Assembly (NCBI GenBank): GCA_002419385.1
Contig: DIFZ01000031.1
Span: forward strand, 1-59,409
Direction: 5' to 3'
From: Geobacter sp. UBA5735
GTDB taxonomy: Bacteria; Desulfobacterota; Desulfuromonadia; Geobacterales; Geobacteraceae
DNA: 59,409 nt
A program made the translations under genes and the position numbers. The notes under the pieces were generated by a model, which had not been told where the DNA came from, did no database searches, and was given only the letters and a program-made list of their open reading frames with translations. The first letter of the stretch is position 1, and every line of letters begins with the position of its first letter. This document shows, one piece after another, positions 1-7,675 of the stretch.

Positions 1-34
1 ATATCAAATAACCTTCCTGCATCTGGTAGTGCAT
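1..34 (-). CDS. 5' end of an unidentified minus-strand gene (runs off the window)
   Basis: An ATG at 34-32 on the minus strand follows a good ribosome site (GGGAGA, about 5 nt upstream) and opens a frame reading MHYQMQEGYLI before the window ends. A strong promoter lies upstream at 95-121. Only 11 residues are visible, so no family can be assigned. The pattern 'x-M-x-EGYL' recalls the N-termini of DcrB/DUF1795 (Eag-type) proteins, but this is a guess. Confidence 0.5.
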   Translation of the reverse strand, partial: MHYQMQEGYLI

Positions 35-94
35 GGTGTTCTCCCTTGACTATTACGGACACAACTGTCGCGAAATTTTCGAATTCAGCGGCAC

Positions 95-121
95 ATTATA
101 ATATCAATTTATTAAAGTCAA
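95..121 (-). promoter_or_regulatory. sigma70-type promoter for the partial gene at 1-34
   Basis: On the minus strand TTGACT (121-116) and a perfect TATAAT (100-95) are separated by 15 nt, in an AT-rich stretch. The spacer is shorter than the usual 17, but the -10 box is ideal. The start codon of the gene at 34 lies about 60 nt downstream. No operator-like repeat is evident. Confidence 0.5.
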
Positions 122-272
122 CACATATGATAGAAATCAAATGTTGCACTGCATGGCTTGGTTTCGCAATATGGTTACTCGGAAGATGGCACGGTCAAAA
201 CTGAGAGGAAAGATGAACGGGGAACGGTGGATGGGTAAGTTGCGACCGGAAGTACAGGAACGAGATGGGATG

Positions 273-1232
273 TCACGTCATCTGCACTTCCCGCATTACC
301 AGGTCGGCAAGGCACTCGATGAACAGCGGGCGTGTGTTGAGGGCAGGGGCGCGGCGGAAATGCACGATACCCTTGTGTTTCGCCAAATCGGCATAAGTGA
401 CGTCAATCTCATAGAGCGTTTCGATGTGGTCACTGACGAAGGAGATGGGGACGACGAGGATGTTACGGCAGCCGTCTGCCGCAAGCCGCGCGATGGTCTC
501 TTCGGTGGACGGCTCCAGCCATTTCACCGGCCCGGCCTTGGACTGGAAGGCAAGTTCATGCCGCGTGCCGGGAAAACGCTCCATGACGAGGCGCACCGTT
601 TCCTCCACCTGGGAAAGGTAGGGATCACCGCCTTCGATGAAGGAGACGGGAAGGGAATGGGCGGAAAAGAGCAGGGTTGTTTCTTCACCGGGGGGAAAGC
701 CCGTAAGCCCTTCCGCTACCGATTCGGCCAGTGCCCCGACGAACAGGGGCTGATCATGGTAGCTCTCGATATATGAAACATTGAACCCCACCCCGGACAG
801 CGAGAGCACCCTTCGCAGCTCATTGAACCCGGAACCGGTCGTGGCCCGTGAATAGTGGGGATAGAGGGGCAGGACGACAATGCGGGCCATTCCTGCCCTC
901 TTCACCGCTGCCAGTGCCTCGATGGTGGAAGGGTGCCAGTAGCGCATGGCCGTGAAACAGCGTAAACCGTCGCCGAGCCTCTCCTCCAGCGCCGCTGCCT
1001 GTGCTTCGGTCAGTTCGCGGATGGGGGATTTTCCGCCGATCCGTTCGTAGCAGGACTCCACTTTCGGCGCCCGCCTCCGTGCAATGAACCGTGCAAGGGC
1101 GGGCTGGAAAAACGCCGGGCCGAGCCGGATGATGTCCCGGTCGGAAAACAGGGTGCACAGAAACGGCTCCACGGCGTCGAGGGAATCGGGCCCCCCCATC
1201 TGGAGCAACAGGACAGCGGTTTTATCAGACAT
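273..1232 (-). CDS. hemH: ferrochelatase
   Basis: Inserts Fe2+ into protoporphyrin IX (or coproporphyrin III) at the end of heme synthesis. The 319-residue product opens with VLLLQMGGPDS, the usual ferrochelatase start, has the YPHYSRATTGS segment at about residue 115, and carries the C-terminal signature DHIETLYEID containing the active-site His and Glu region. The ATG at 1232 is chosen over an upstream in-frame start at 1283 because the added residues are not conserved. It is the last of the heme genes, 117 nt after hemE, and probably shares its transcript. No terminator is obvious downstream. Confidence 0.95.
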   Translation of the reverse strand: MSDKTAVLLLQMGGPDSLDAVEPFLCTLFSDRDIIRLGPAFFQPALARFIARRRAPKVESCYERIGGKSPIRELTEAQAAALEERLGDGLRCFTAMRYWHPSTIEALAAVKRAGMARIVVLPLYPHYSRATTGSGFNELRRVLSLSGVGFNVSYIESYHDQPLFVGALAESVAEGLTGFPPGEETTLLFSAHSLPVSFIEGGDPYLSQVEETVRLVMERFPGTRHELAFQSKAGPVKWLEPSTEETIARLAADGCRNILVVPISFVSDHIETLYEIDVTYADLAKHKGIVHFRRAPALNTRPLFIECLADLVMREVQMT

Positions 1233-1349
1233 GGATGAGCTCTTCCAGAGCGGGCAAGGTGTTGAAGAGTCCGCTTCGCTCAAGCGTTGGCGGCCCCTCG
1301 TAACTTTCTCCCTGTTTTTTCACTTCAACCCATTAACCCTTCTTACGCT

Positions 1350-2375
1350 TCAACGCATCTGCGACAGCCGTTGTACGCATTCCACCATGAAGGCAGCGTT
1401 TTCCGGCGGCACGTCAGGCAGGATACCATGGCCCAGGTTGAAGATATGGCCGGGTCTCCCGCCGTTTTCCTGCAGGATCCTGCGCACCTCCGCTTCGATG
1501 ATCTGCGTCGTCCCGTAGAGCACCGTGGGATCCAGGTTCCCCTGAACGGCAAATCCGGGGCCAAGCATGTCCCGGGCCGAACCCAGGTTGATCTGCCAGT
1601 CCAGGCCGAGGACGTCGCCGCCGGCCCTCTTGACCATGTCCAGCATCGATCCGGCGCCCTTGACGAAATGGATAACGGGCACGCCTTTCCCCCTGACACC
1701 GGCAATCACCCTGGTCGAATAGGGAAGGGCATACCGCTCGTAATCGCTCGGCGAAAGTATCCCTCCCCAGGTGTCGAAGATCTGCACGGCCTGCCCGCCC
1801 GCAGCCACCTGAGCATTCAGGTAGGCGATCAGCATGCCGGAAACCTTTTCCATGAGCGCATGATAGACCTCGGGAGCGCGATACATCATCTTCTTGAGGA
1901 TCGGATACGCCCTGGAGCCTTTCCCTTCGACCATGTAGCAGGCAAGGGTGAAGGGTGCGCCGCCGAAGCCGATCAACGGGACGCGATCCGCCAGTTCCCG
2001 ACGCAGAATGCGGATCGTTTCCAGGACATAGGGAACGTCCTCGTCCATCTCGGGCAACCGGAGGTTCTTCACATCTGCCATACTGCGGACAGGGTTCCCG
2101 AAGACCGGGCCGGGAACGAAATCCAGCTCCAGTCCCATCGGCTCCAGCGGTGTCAGGATATCGGAAAAGAGGATGGCTGCGTCAACGCCCAGGATGTCCA
2201 CCGGCTGCATGGTAACTTCCGCAGCCAGCTCCGGGTTCTTGCAGAGCTCCAGGAACGAGTGCCGGGCGCGCAGCCTCCGGTACTCGGGCAGATAGCGTCC
2301 TGCCTGGCGCATGATCCACACCGGCGTGCGATCGACCGGCAGGCCCCGGCAGGCATCGAGGAAACGGGTGTTCAT
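1350..2375 (-). CDS. hemE: uroporphyrinogen III decarboxylase
   Basis: Cytoplasmic enzyme converting uroporphyrinogen III to coproporphyrinogen III by four decarboxylations. The 341-residue protein shows both family signatures: RTPVWIMRQAGRYLPEYR near the N-terminus (substrate-binding Arg residues) and GFGGAPFTLACYMVEG at about residue 135. The start is ATG 2375, with AAGGAG 8 nt upstream. It lies between a radical-SAM heme-type gene and hemH on one strand, so these are likely co-transcribed. A perfect palindrome sits just upstream of its ribosome site. Confidence 0.97.
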   Translation of the reverse strand: MNTRFLDACRGLPVDRTPVWIMRQAGRYLPEYRRLRARHSFLELCKNPELAAEVTMQPVDILGVDAAILFSDILTPLEPMGLELDFVPGPVFGNPVRSMADVKNLRLPEMDEDVPYVLETIRILRRELADRVPLIGFGGAPFTLACYMVEGKGSRAYPILKKMMYRAPEVYHALMEKVSGMLIAYLNAQVAAGGQAVQIFDTWGGILSPSDYERYALPYSTRVIAGVRGKGVPVIHFVKGAGSMLDMVKRAGGDVLGLDWQINLGSARDMLGPGFAVQGNLDPTVLYGTTQIIEAEVRRILQENGGRPGHIFNLGHGILPDVPPENAAFMVECVQRLSQMR

Positions 2376-2396
2376 CAAATCAGCTCCTTGAAGGAC

Positions 2397-2429
2397 AGAC
2401 CTGCCAGGTTTTTGAAACCTGGCAGGTCT
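2397..2429. repeat. perfect 15-bp palindrome (CCTGCCAGG-type interspersed repeat)
   Basis: Arms 2397-2411 and 2415-2429 are exact reverse complements around a 3-nt loop. The core is CCTGCCAGG/CCTGGCAGG. It lies in the 66-nt gap between the radical-SAM gene and hemE, a few bases from the hemE ribosome site. There is no T-run on the minus strand after the stem, so it is not a classical terminator. The stem resembles palindromes found dispersed in many unrelated bacterial genomes. Confidence 0.85.
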
Positions 2430-2441
2430 CGGGGATAGACA

Positions 2442-3533
2442 TTAGTTCTCCCGCAGTCGCAACGGTACGTAATTGCAGAACGGCTCCTCGGCCATGTAGT
2501 CGCCGTATACCGCCTCGGCCCTGGCCCGGCACCCCCCGCAGACATGCAGATATTCGCACTGGCCGCACTTGCCCTTGTACGCGCCGAAATCCCTGAGCTC
2601 CCTGAACAGGGGGGAATGCTCCCAGATTTCCCGGAACGGGGTTTCCCTGACGTTGCCGGCACTGCGGGGAAAGTACGAGCAGGGCTTGACGTTGCCGAAA
2701 CAGTCGATGAGGCAGATGGATTGGGCGGCAATGCAGCCTTTGCCGCCGCCGGTGGAAAAGGACAGGGAGCGCCGCTCGTACTCCACACCCTCAGCCTTTG
2801 CCATCTGGGGCACGATCCGGTAATAGTGGGGAGCACAGGTCGGGCGCATCAGTATTTCATCCTCGTTCTTTTCCTGGTGATAGTGCCACGTGAGGATCTC
2901 CTCGTAGTCTTCCCGGGAAATCAGCTCACTCATGATCTCCTCGCCCCGGCCGGTGGGAACGATCATGAACAGATACCAGGCAACGGCGCCCAGCGCCTTT
3001 GCCAGCCGGAAGACATGGGGGATGTCAGCCTGGTTTCTCCGGGTGAAGGACGAATTTATGAGGAATTTCAGGCCGTTTTTCCTGAAGATCTCCGCGGCCC
3101 GGATCACGCCGTCGAAGGCCCCCGGGCACTGGCGGAAATCGTCGTGAACGGTGGCGGATGAGCCGTCAAGCGACAGCGAGACCATCCGGATGCCGCTCTC
3201 GTGCATGCGGTGGCACGTTTCGTCGGTAACCAGCGCGCCATTGGTGGCCATGCACATCCTGAGCCCCAGGGACGTCCCGTGAGATGCCAGCTCGAATATA
3301 TCGGAACGGAGCAGGGGCTCGCCGCCGGACAGGACCACGACCGGTTTGCAATAGTCGGCAATGTCGCTGAGCAGACGCTTTCCCTCGTCAGTGGTGAAGT
3401 CGCCGGCGGATGACGACATGTCCGCAGAACAGCGGCAGTGGACACACCGCAGATTGCACTGCCGCGTGACTTCCCAGGCCAGCCATTTTGGCGTGAATGT
3501 TTCCGGCAAGCGGCATTCCCCTTCCTGCGTCAC
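2442..3533 (-). CDS. radical SAM/SPASM protein, AhbD/NirJ2-like (heme or heme d1 maturation)
   Basis: The 363-residue protein has the radical-SAM cluster motif CNLRCVHC at about residues 26-33, a GGEP motif at about 71, and a C-terminal SPASM-type cysteine set (CSYFP, then CGQCEYLHVCGGCRARA) for auxiliary Fe-S clusters. This tail is very like AhbD, which decarboxylates iron-coproporphyrin III to heme in the siroheme-dependent route, and like NirJ2 of heme d1 synthesis. Neighbours hemE and hemH support a tetrapyrrole substrate. The start is GTG 3533 with a weak ribosome site. Which of the two reactions it performs cannot be told from sequence alone. Confidence 0.85.
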   Translation of the reverse strand: MTQEGECRLPETFTPKWLAWEVTRQCNLRCVHCRCSADMSSSAGDFTTDEGKRLLSDIADYCKPVVVLSGGEPLLRSDIFELASHGTSLGLRMCMATNGALVTDETCHRMHESGIRMVSLSLDGSSATVHDDFRQCPGAFDGVIRAAEIFRKNGLKFLINSSFTRRNQADIPHVFRLAKALGAVAWYLFMIVPTGRGEEIMSELISREDYEEILTWHYHQEKNEDEILMRPTCAPHYYRIVPQMAKAEGVEYERRSLSFSTGGGKGCIAAQSICLIDCFGNVKPCSYFPRSAGNVRETPFREIWEHSPLFRELRDFGAYKGKCGQCEYLHVCGGCRARAEAVYGDYMAEEPFCNYVPLRLREN

Positions 3534-3576
3534 AGGATACCCTGCTCATCAACCGACAAGACGGCACAACAGTGTA

Positions 3577-3909
3577 TCACAAAACGGTGTTCCTGATCTC
3601 GCGTGTTCTGGCAACAACATCTGCGACCACTCGTTCTGTCCCTTTCCCACTGACACAGGACCTGCAGGACTGGAACAGCTCCTCGGCCAGTCCGTCGAGC
3701 AGAAGCCACCGCGCCATGTCCATGACCGGCATTGCATCCACCAGATCGGTCCCGAGCCATTCAGCTATCCCTCCCAGCACCTGCTGGGCCGCTTCCGCGC
3801 CGCACTGGTCAAGCACCCGAAGGAAACGCTCGCCCCAGTCGACAATATCATCGGCCAGGGTTGCGAAGCGCCCGTCCTGATCCACGCCCCTGGCATCGAA
3901 TTCAGACAT
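3577..3909 (-). CDS. small conserved-looking hypothetical protein
   Basis: The 110-residue acidic, helical protein lies 9 nt after the ABC permease stop and 43 nt before the radical-SAM gene. It has two cysteines in a CRSC arrangement near residue 82, but no signal peptide, membrane segment or recognised domain. Its tight placement between a transporter and heme genes suggests co-transcription. Its function is unknown. It is judged real because the frame fills the gap exactly and no alternative frame on this strand does. Confidence 0.6.
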   Translation of the reverse strand: MSEFDARGVDQDGRFATLADDIVDWGERFLRVLDQCGAEAAQQVLGGIAEWLGTDLVDAMPVMDMARWLLLDGLAEELFQSCRSCVSGKGTERVVADVVARTREIRNTVL

Positions 3910-3918
3910 GCCGCTTCT

Positions 3919-4674
3919 TCACCCCTCTATTTTCCTGTTGAAAATCCATACCGCGGCAGCAAATGCAAGCGCAGACGTGACGACCGCTATGCTGAAATAC
4001 CGGTAATCCATGACACCCTGCAGCAAAGCGATCCTGGCGCCTTCGAAAATGGCCGTAGTCGGCAGCAGTTGCACGACGGCCAACGCTGCCGACGGATATG
4101 AAGACAGGGGGAAAAAAATGCCGGAGAGAAAAATGAGCGGCACTATGACCACGCTCTGTATCCTGCCTATATTCTCCGGTTTGTCGACGATCGTGCCGCA
4201 GATGGTGCCGATGCAGGAGAATATCATGGAACCTGAGGCGATGAAGAAAAGATAGACCAGGAGATGACCCGCGGGAAAGCGGAAGGGGGTCAACAGGAAA
4301 ATCACCACCGCTACCACGACCCCTTTCACCGCTCCCTGGGAGAAACCGGATACTATCTTGCCGATAATGATATCATACACCGTAATCGGGTTGACCCGAT
4401 ACTCCTCTATCGTGTGCTGCACTTTTCGATGGAACCACATGCTCCAGGCGCTTTCGTCGAAAGCAGCGCTGACGGCTGTCATGGAAATGAGGCCGGGGGC
4501 AATGAACAGGGCGTACGGGATGCCGTCAACATCGCTTATGTACCCCTTCAGGCCGACGCCGAAGGCCAGGTAAAGCGTAATGGGGTAGGCGACAACCGCC
4601 AGCAGCTCGGAAAACAGGCTGCGCCGCAGCACCCGCATGTCGCGGCCCCAGATGGTAAAGGCTCCTCGGAACAT
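3919..4674 (-). CDS. ABC-2 type transporter permease
   Basis: Integral membrane subunit of an ABC exporter (DrrB/NodJ class), 251 residues with about six hydrophobic segments. The family's mid-protein stretch is present around the ENIGRIQSVVIVPLIFLSG region. Chosen start is ATG 4674, with GGTGA 7 nt upstream. A GTG at 4680 overlapping the preceding frame's stop is also possible. Its ATPase partner is most likely the gene at 8728-9654, now 4 kb away because a restriction-modification island lies between them. The downstream heme genes hint at an exported or imported tetrapyrrole, but this is inference. Confidence 0.88.
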   Translation of the reverse strand: MFRGAFTIWGRDMRVLRRSLFSELLAVVAYPITLYLAFGVGLKGYISDVDGIPYALFIAPGLISMTAVSAAFDESAWSMWFHRKVQHTIEEYRVNPITVYDIIIGKIVSGFSQGAVKGVVVAVVIFLLTPFRFPAGHLLVYLFFIASGSMIFSCIGTICGTIVDKPENIGRIQSVVIVPLIFLSGIFFPLSSYPSAALAVVQLLPTTAIFEGARIALLQGVMDYRYFSIAVVTSALAFAAAVWIFNRKIEG

Positions 4675-4676
4675 GA

Positions 4677-5524
4677 TCACATCACCATTTCTTTGCTATA
4701 CATGCTTTGCCCTTGTCCTGCATATGAATCGTACACGTGATGATAAATTCGCTCACACTTCAGTTCGTAAACATCCTTACTGTATGCCCTGGGCAGAAAT
4801 TCGTCCAGGGCAATTTCTATAAGCTGACGCATCGCGGCACGGCTCTGCTCCCGCTTGCGCCAATCGATGACAAGCTCCTCCCGCTTCGCCCCCGTCGCCA
4901 AAGCCAGTTCATCCCCGATAAGCGTCATCTCCCGTTGCCAGTGAGACTTCACCTTTTCGTACATCCGCACGGCGGTCAGCTTGTCGATGGCGATGAACAT
5001 ACCAAAGCGTGCTCCAGTTTCTTGTGGGAAGCCTTCAATTCAATGAAGACCAGCGGCAGGCCGTTCACGAACCCGACCAGGTCGCAGCGGCGCTTGTACA
5101 TTTCGCCGGTCACCCAGAATTGGGAGGCAAGCAGGAAGTCGTTGTCCCCCGGTGTCTGCCAATCGATAATCCTGACCGTTTCGGTTACCCGCTCGGCCTT
5201 GGCGTTCTCGAAAGTTACCTTGACGCCGTTTTTCAGCGACTGGTAAATCTCACGGTTGGCCTGCACCGGAGTCATCAGGCTGCGGTCGCGGGTGAGTTCG
5301 TCGATTGCGAGGGTGAGGACTTCGACAGGAAGTGCGGGATTCAGCCGTTCCAGCGCCGGACGCAGCCGGGCGGCGAGTACCCCCTCGCTGCTCGTTTCAC
5401 GACCAAGTGTGCCGGAATATCCGAAGGACTCGTGGAAACAGTTCACGGTATCCCATTCGAGCGTCTCGAAGAGGGCAATGGCGGGTTGTTCCACGAGGGT
5501 GTCTTCGGAGTAGGATTTGGTCAT
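4677..5524 (-). pseudogene. hsdR: type I restriction endonuclease subunit, internally deleted remnant
   Basis: The N-terminal part (5524-4976, 182 residues) carries the HsdR nuclease domain, including FIELKA, the E-x-K half of the PD-(D/E)xK site at about residue 162. After KKLEHA the frame is broken: a helicase-region piece (IDKLTAVRMYEKV) resumes in another frame at 5000. This in turn runs straight into the extreme C-terminal segment (LDEFLPRAYSKDVYELKCER). HsdR proteins are normally about 1000 residues, so nearly all of the translocase motor is gone. The leader keeps a good GGGAGA ribosome site before ATG 5524. The product cannot be an active restriction enzyme. Confidence 0.88.
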
Positions 5525-5554
5525 CTTCTCTCCCAGATAGTTCTTGCATTCAAA

Positions 5555-5847
5555 CCATGCTTCAGCGTAAATATTGAAGCATGGGCTGGGAACTGCATAG
5601 CGGGTCCTGGCCTTCTCCCCTGTTAGCCGCGAAAGCTCACGTCATGCGTGGGCTTGAGCTACCTCAGCCTAGCGGAAACGGGGATTTTTCAAAGGTACCT
5701 CCCTGATGCCAAGAGCCCATAGGGCTCTCCCTGCTGGGGTAGTTTGGGAGGTCAGATAGCTCATCTACCATGTGTAGAAGCGAGTAACGATGCCGTCCCA
5801 AAAGGGCGGCATCAGCTGTTTAGCGACTTCTACCCATTTTCCCCGTT
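5555..5847 (+). ncRNA. HEARO/omega-RNA-like structured RNA, no IscB gene attached
   Basis: This plus-strand stretch has no credible protein but many nested complementarities. There is a perfect 10-bp hairpin at 5555-5564/5575-5584, then GGAACTGCATAGCGG (5589-5603), which I recognise as the core of IscB omega RNAs. Further stems are 5635-5641/5647-5653, 5697-5703/5746-5752 enclosing 5712-5718/5722-5728, 5774-5780/5827-5833, and 5789-5795/5807-5813. A long-range pairing 5677-5684/5840-5847 closes the structure. In IscB systems the guide lies directly 5' of the first stem, here about 5539-5554. The frames downstream do not encode an IscB. It sits between the AlbA_2 gene and the hsdR remnant. The family call rests on remembered sequence, not a search. 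Confidence 0.62.
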
Positions 5848-5849
5848 AC

Positions 5850-7664
5850 TCAAGTCGGCAGTTTGCCAACGGCCCGGTACCCCTGCTGGGGATGATTGGG
5901 ATGAGCTGGATGGCGTGGCTCCAGAACGCCGCGTTTCACCATCGGTATAACATAATGGTTACGAATGCTGTCCGGTTCACGCTTCAATAAAGCCGCTAAT
6001 GTTCGGAGTGGTATGTAATCATTGGCACACAACTCCAAAATAACTGTTTCCATAAGTATTTTTGCAACTTTAGGCTTCTCGCAAACCTGCTCTGCAATGG
6101 CCGAAAGCTTCGCGTAATGTTCGGAGCACGGCTCGTAATGTTCGGAGCTGGCAATGTAATGTTCGGAGCTAGCTCCGAACAAATCCACTTCTGGTGCACT
6201 TCCGAGCTGATACCTGGTGCCACGGCCGTGTCCTGAACTTTTAAGCCATCCCTTATCCGTAAAAGTTTTCAGGCAGTCGCCAATTTCTCGGGAGTGCTCA
6301 TGCCTGTATTGCTGAATATCGGCATTGGTCACCATTCCGAAACGATGCGCCAGCACCAAAACGATGCGGCCCAATTCCGAAAGAGTACTATACTCAGCCC
6401 CAACTATCCCTTTCAATTCACTTTCGACATTTTCAGGAATCATGCTGATCATTGGCAGAGCAACTGCCGTCATTTCAAGATCAAGCTTTTCTGACACGAG
6501 CGGCCTGATCCAGGCTTGCTCGCGCCAGGCCCGGAGGATTTTCTGGAATCCCGAACCCGCCTTTTCACCAAGCCCCAGCATCTGAAACAATCTTTGCAGA
6601 TGTGGATTTCTTGGATCGCTGGCACCCCCTTCGTAAAGGCGAGCCAAAGGAATACGTAATCGTCCTGGATTTGTGAAAAGAAACGCATCGGGTCTCTTGA
6701 TCACCACAATAGAGCGGGAAGAAAAATGATCGGCATGCACAAGCGTATTAACCAGCGCTTCGCGCAGCGCCTCGTGCACGTGGGTTTCACCACGACGGAC
6801 CGTATGCTTATCCAATTGAAACGGAAGATCGAGGTTGTTGATCAGGCGGTTGTAGACGCGGAAATAAAAATTGAACAGATTCGGCTCCCACGTGCCATCA
6901 ATGGTCAGCCGGTACGTCCAGCGCCGGTCGGGATCGTTGGAAAGTTGTTCTTGATAATCGAGATGATAGTGGGGCAATGCCTCCAGAATGCTTCGCTCCT
7001 TGCCGAACATCAGCAGTCCGGCAATGGTCAGCCCTTCGCGGCCGCTTTTTCGGTCACGGTGCCAGCCGCCAAGCCGGAACAGCAACTCCATGTCATCAAA
7101 GGCCAGAAAAGGATGATCCGGCTCACGCGAAGCAAAACGCTGCCGAAAAGCCCGCAACGTCTCGGTATCAAGGTCGGTCAAACCGAAATTGTCCAGAATC
7201 ATCTGATCCTGCGGCGAGTTATCGGCATCCCGCAGCATCTGCCTCACTTCCTCTTCCGTGCAGCGATAGTCTCCCTCGAAATTGCGCTTGTAGGTACCAA
7301 GCATCGGATTACCGTTGATATACACCGGGCGGTGACTCCGATGGGCGCGGGGGATGTGGATGATCACAACATTTCGGGAATCGACGTCAAGAAATTGAAC
7401 ATCCGATGATGAACAAACCGGATAGCTGATTTTCTGGGCATTGTTGTGCCCGTCCCAAAAGGTCTTCAGGAGCCCGTCAGGATTTGCGACACCTTCGACT
7501 TCCAGATCTTTGGAAACGCCAAGAATCAGATAGCCACCATCAGTGTTGGCAAAAGCCGACAGTGATTCCCATAGCGACTTGGGCAGACCACCCTTGGCCG
7601 ATTTGAATTCGGTATCCTGATCTTCACCGATGTCTATCTTGCTCAGCAACTCTTCAAGATTCAA
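5850..7664 (-). CDS. AlbA_2 (Schlafen-like) domain ATP-binding protein of a restriction locus
   Basis: This 604-residue protein starts with an AlbA_2 domain: EFKSAKGGLPKSLWESLSAF at about residues 19-38, followed by ANTDGGYLILGV. A RecG-related GHKL-type segment follows (LREALVNTLVHADH near residue 305, then NPGRLRIP and GLGEKAGSGF). Two winged-helix-like stretches flank a low-complexity linker in which SSEHY recurs every seven residues. Such proteins are often found inside type I restriction operons, with roles still unclear. It is full length and uninterrupted, unlike its hsd neighbours. The start is ATG 7664, 11 nt after the DUF3024 gene. Confidence 0.85.
   Translation of the reverse strand: MNLEELLSKIDIGEDQDTEFKSAKGGLPKSLWESLSAFANTDGGYLILGVSKDLEVEGVANPDGLLKTFWDGHNNAQKISYPVCSSSDVQFLDVDSRNVVIIHIPRAHRSHRPVYINGNPMLGTYKRNFEGDYRCTEEEVRQMLRDADNSPQDQMILDNFGLTDLDTETLRAFRQRFASREPDHPFLAFDDMELLFRLGGWHRDRKSGREGLTIAGLLMFGKERSILEALPHYHLDYQEQLSNDPDRRWTYRLTIDGTWEPNLFNFYFRVYNRLINNLDLPFQLDKHTVRRGETHVHEALREALVNTLVHADHFSSRSIVVIKRPDAFLFTNPGRLRIPLARLYEGGASDPRNPHLQRLFQMLGLGEKAGSGFQKILRAWREQAWIRPLVSEKLDLEMTAVALPMISMIPENVESELKGIVGAEYSTLSELGRIVLVLAHRFGMVTNADIQQYRHEHSREIGDCLKTFTDKGWLKSSGHGRGTRYQLGSAPEVDLFGASSEHYIASSEHYEPCSEHYAKLSAIAEQVCEKPKVAKILMETVILELCANDYIPLRTLAALLKREPDSIRNHYVIPMVKRGVLEPRHPAHPNHPQQGYRAVGKLPT
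6114..6180. repeat. 21-nt tandem repeats ending in a perfect 20-bp palindrome, inside the AlbA_2 gene
   Basis: GTAATGTTCGGAGC occurs at 6114, 6135 and 6156, an exact 21-nt period that codes for the SSEHY heptads on the minus strand. The last copy continues into GTTCGGAGCTAGCTCCGAAC (6161-6180), a perfect palindrome. The 12-mer TAATGTTCGGAG also appears at 5997-6008, in a different reading frame of the same gene. Confidence 0.9.
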
Positions 7665-7675
7665 ATACTACCTCC

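Noticed and set aside
1287..2438. 383-residue plus-strand frame opposite hemE
   Set aside because: Shadow of hemE, which has full family signatures and a good ribosome site.
5555..5847. Group II intron, retron or tRNA-like interpretation of the structured RNA
   Set aside because: No reverse transcriptase nearby, no intron domain V-like hairpin or tRNA arms seen. The GGAACTGCATAGCGG core fits omega RNA better.
6114..6180. Possible CRISPR-like repeats
   Set aside because: The 14-nt units have a 21-nt period, lie in a coding frame as SSEHY heptads, and have no spacer-length unique sequence.
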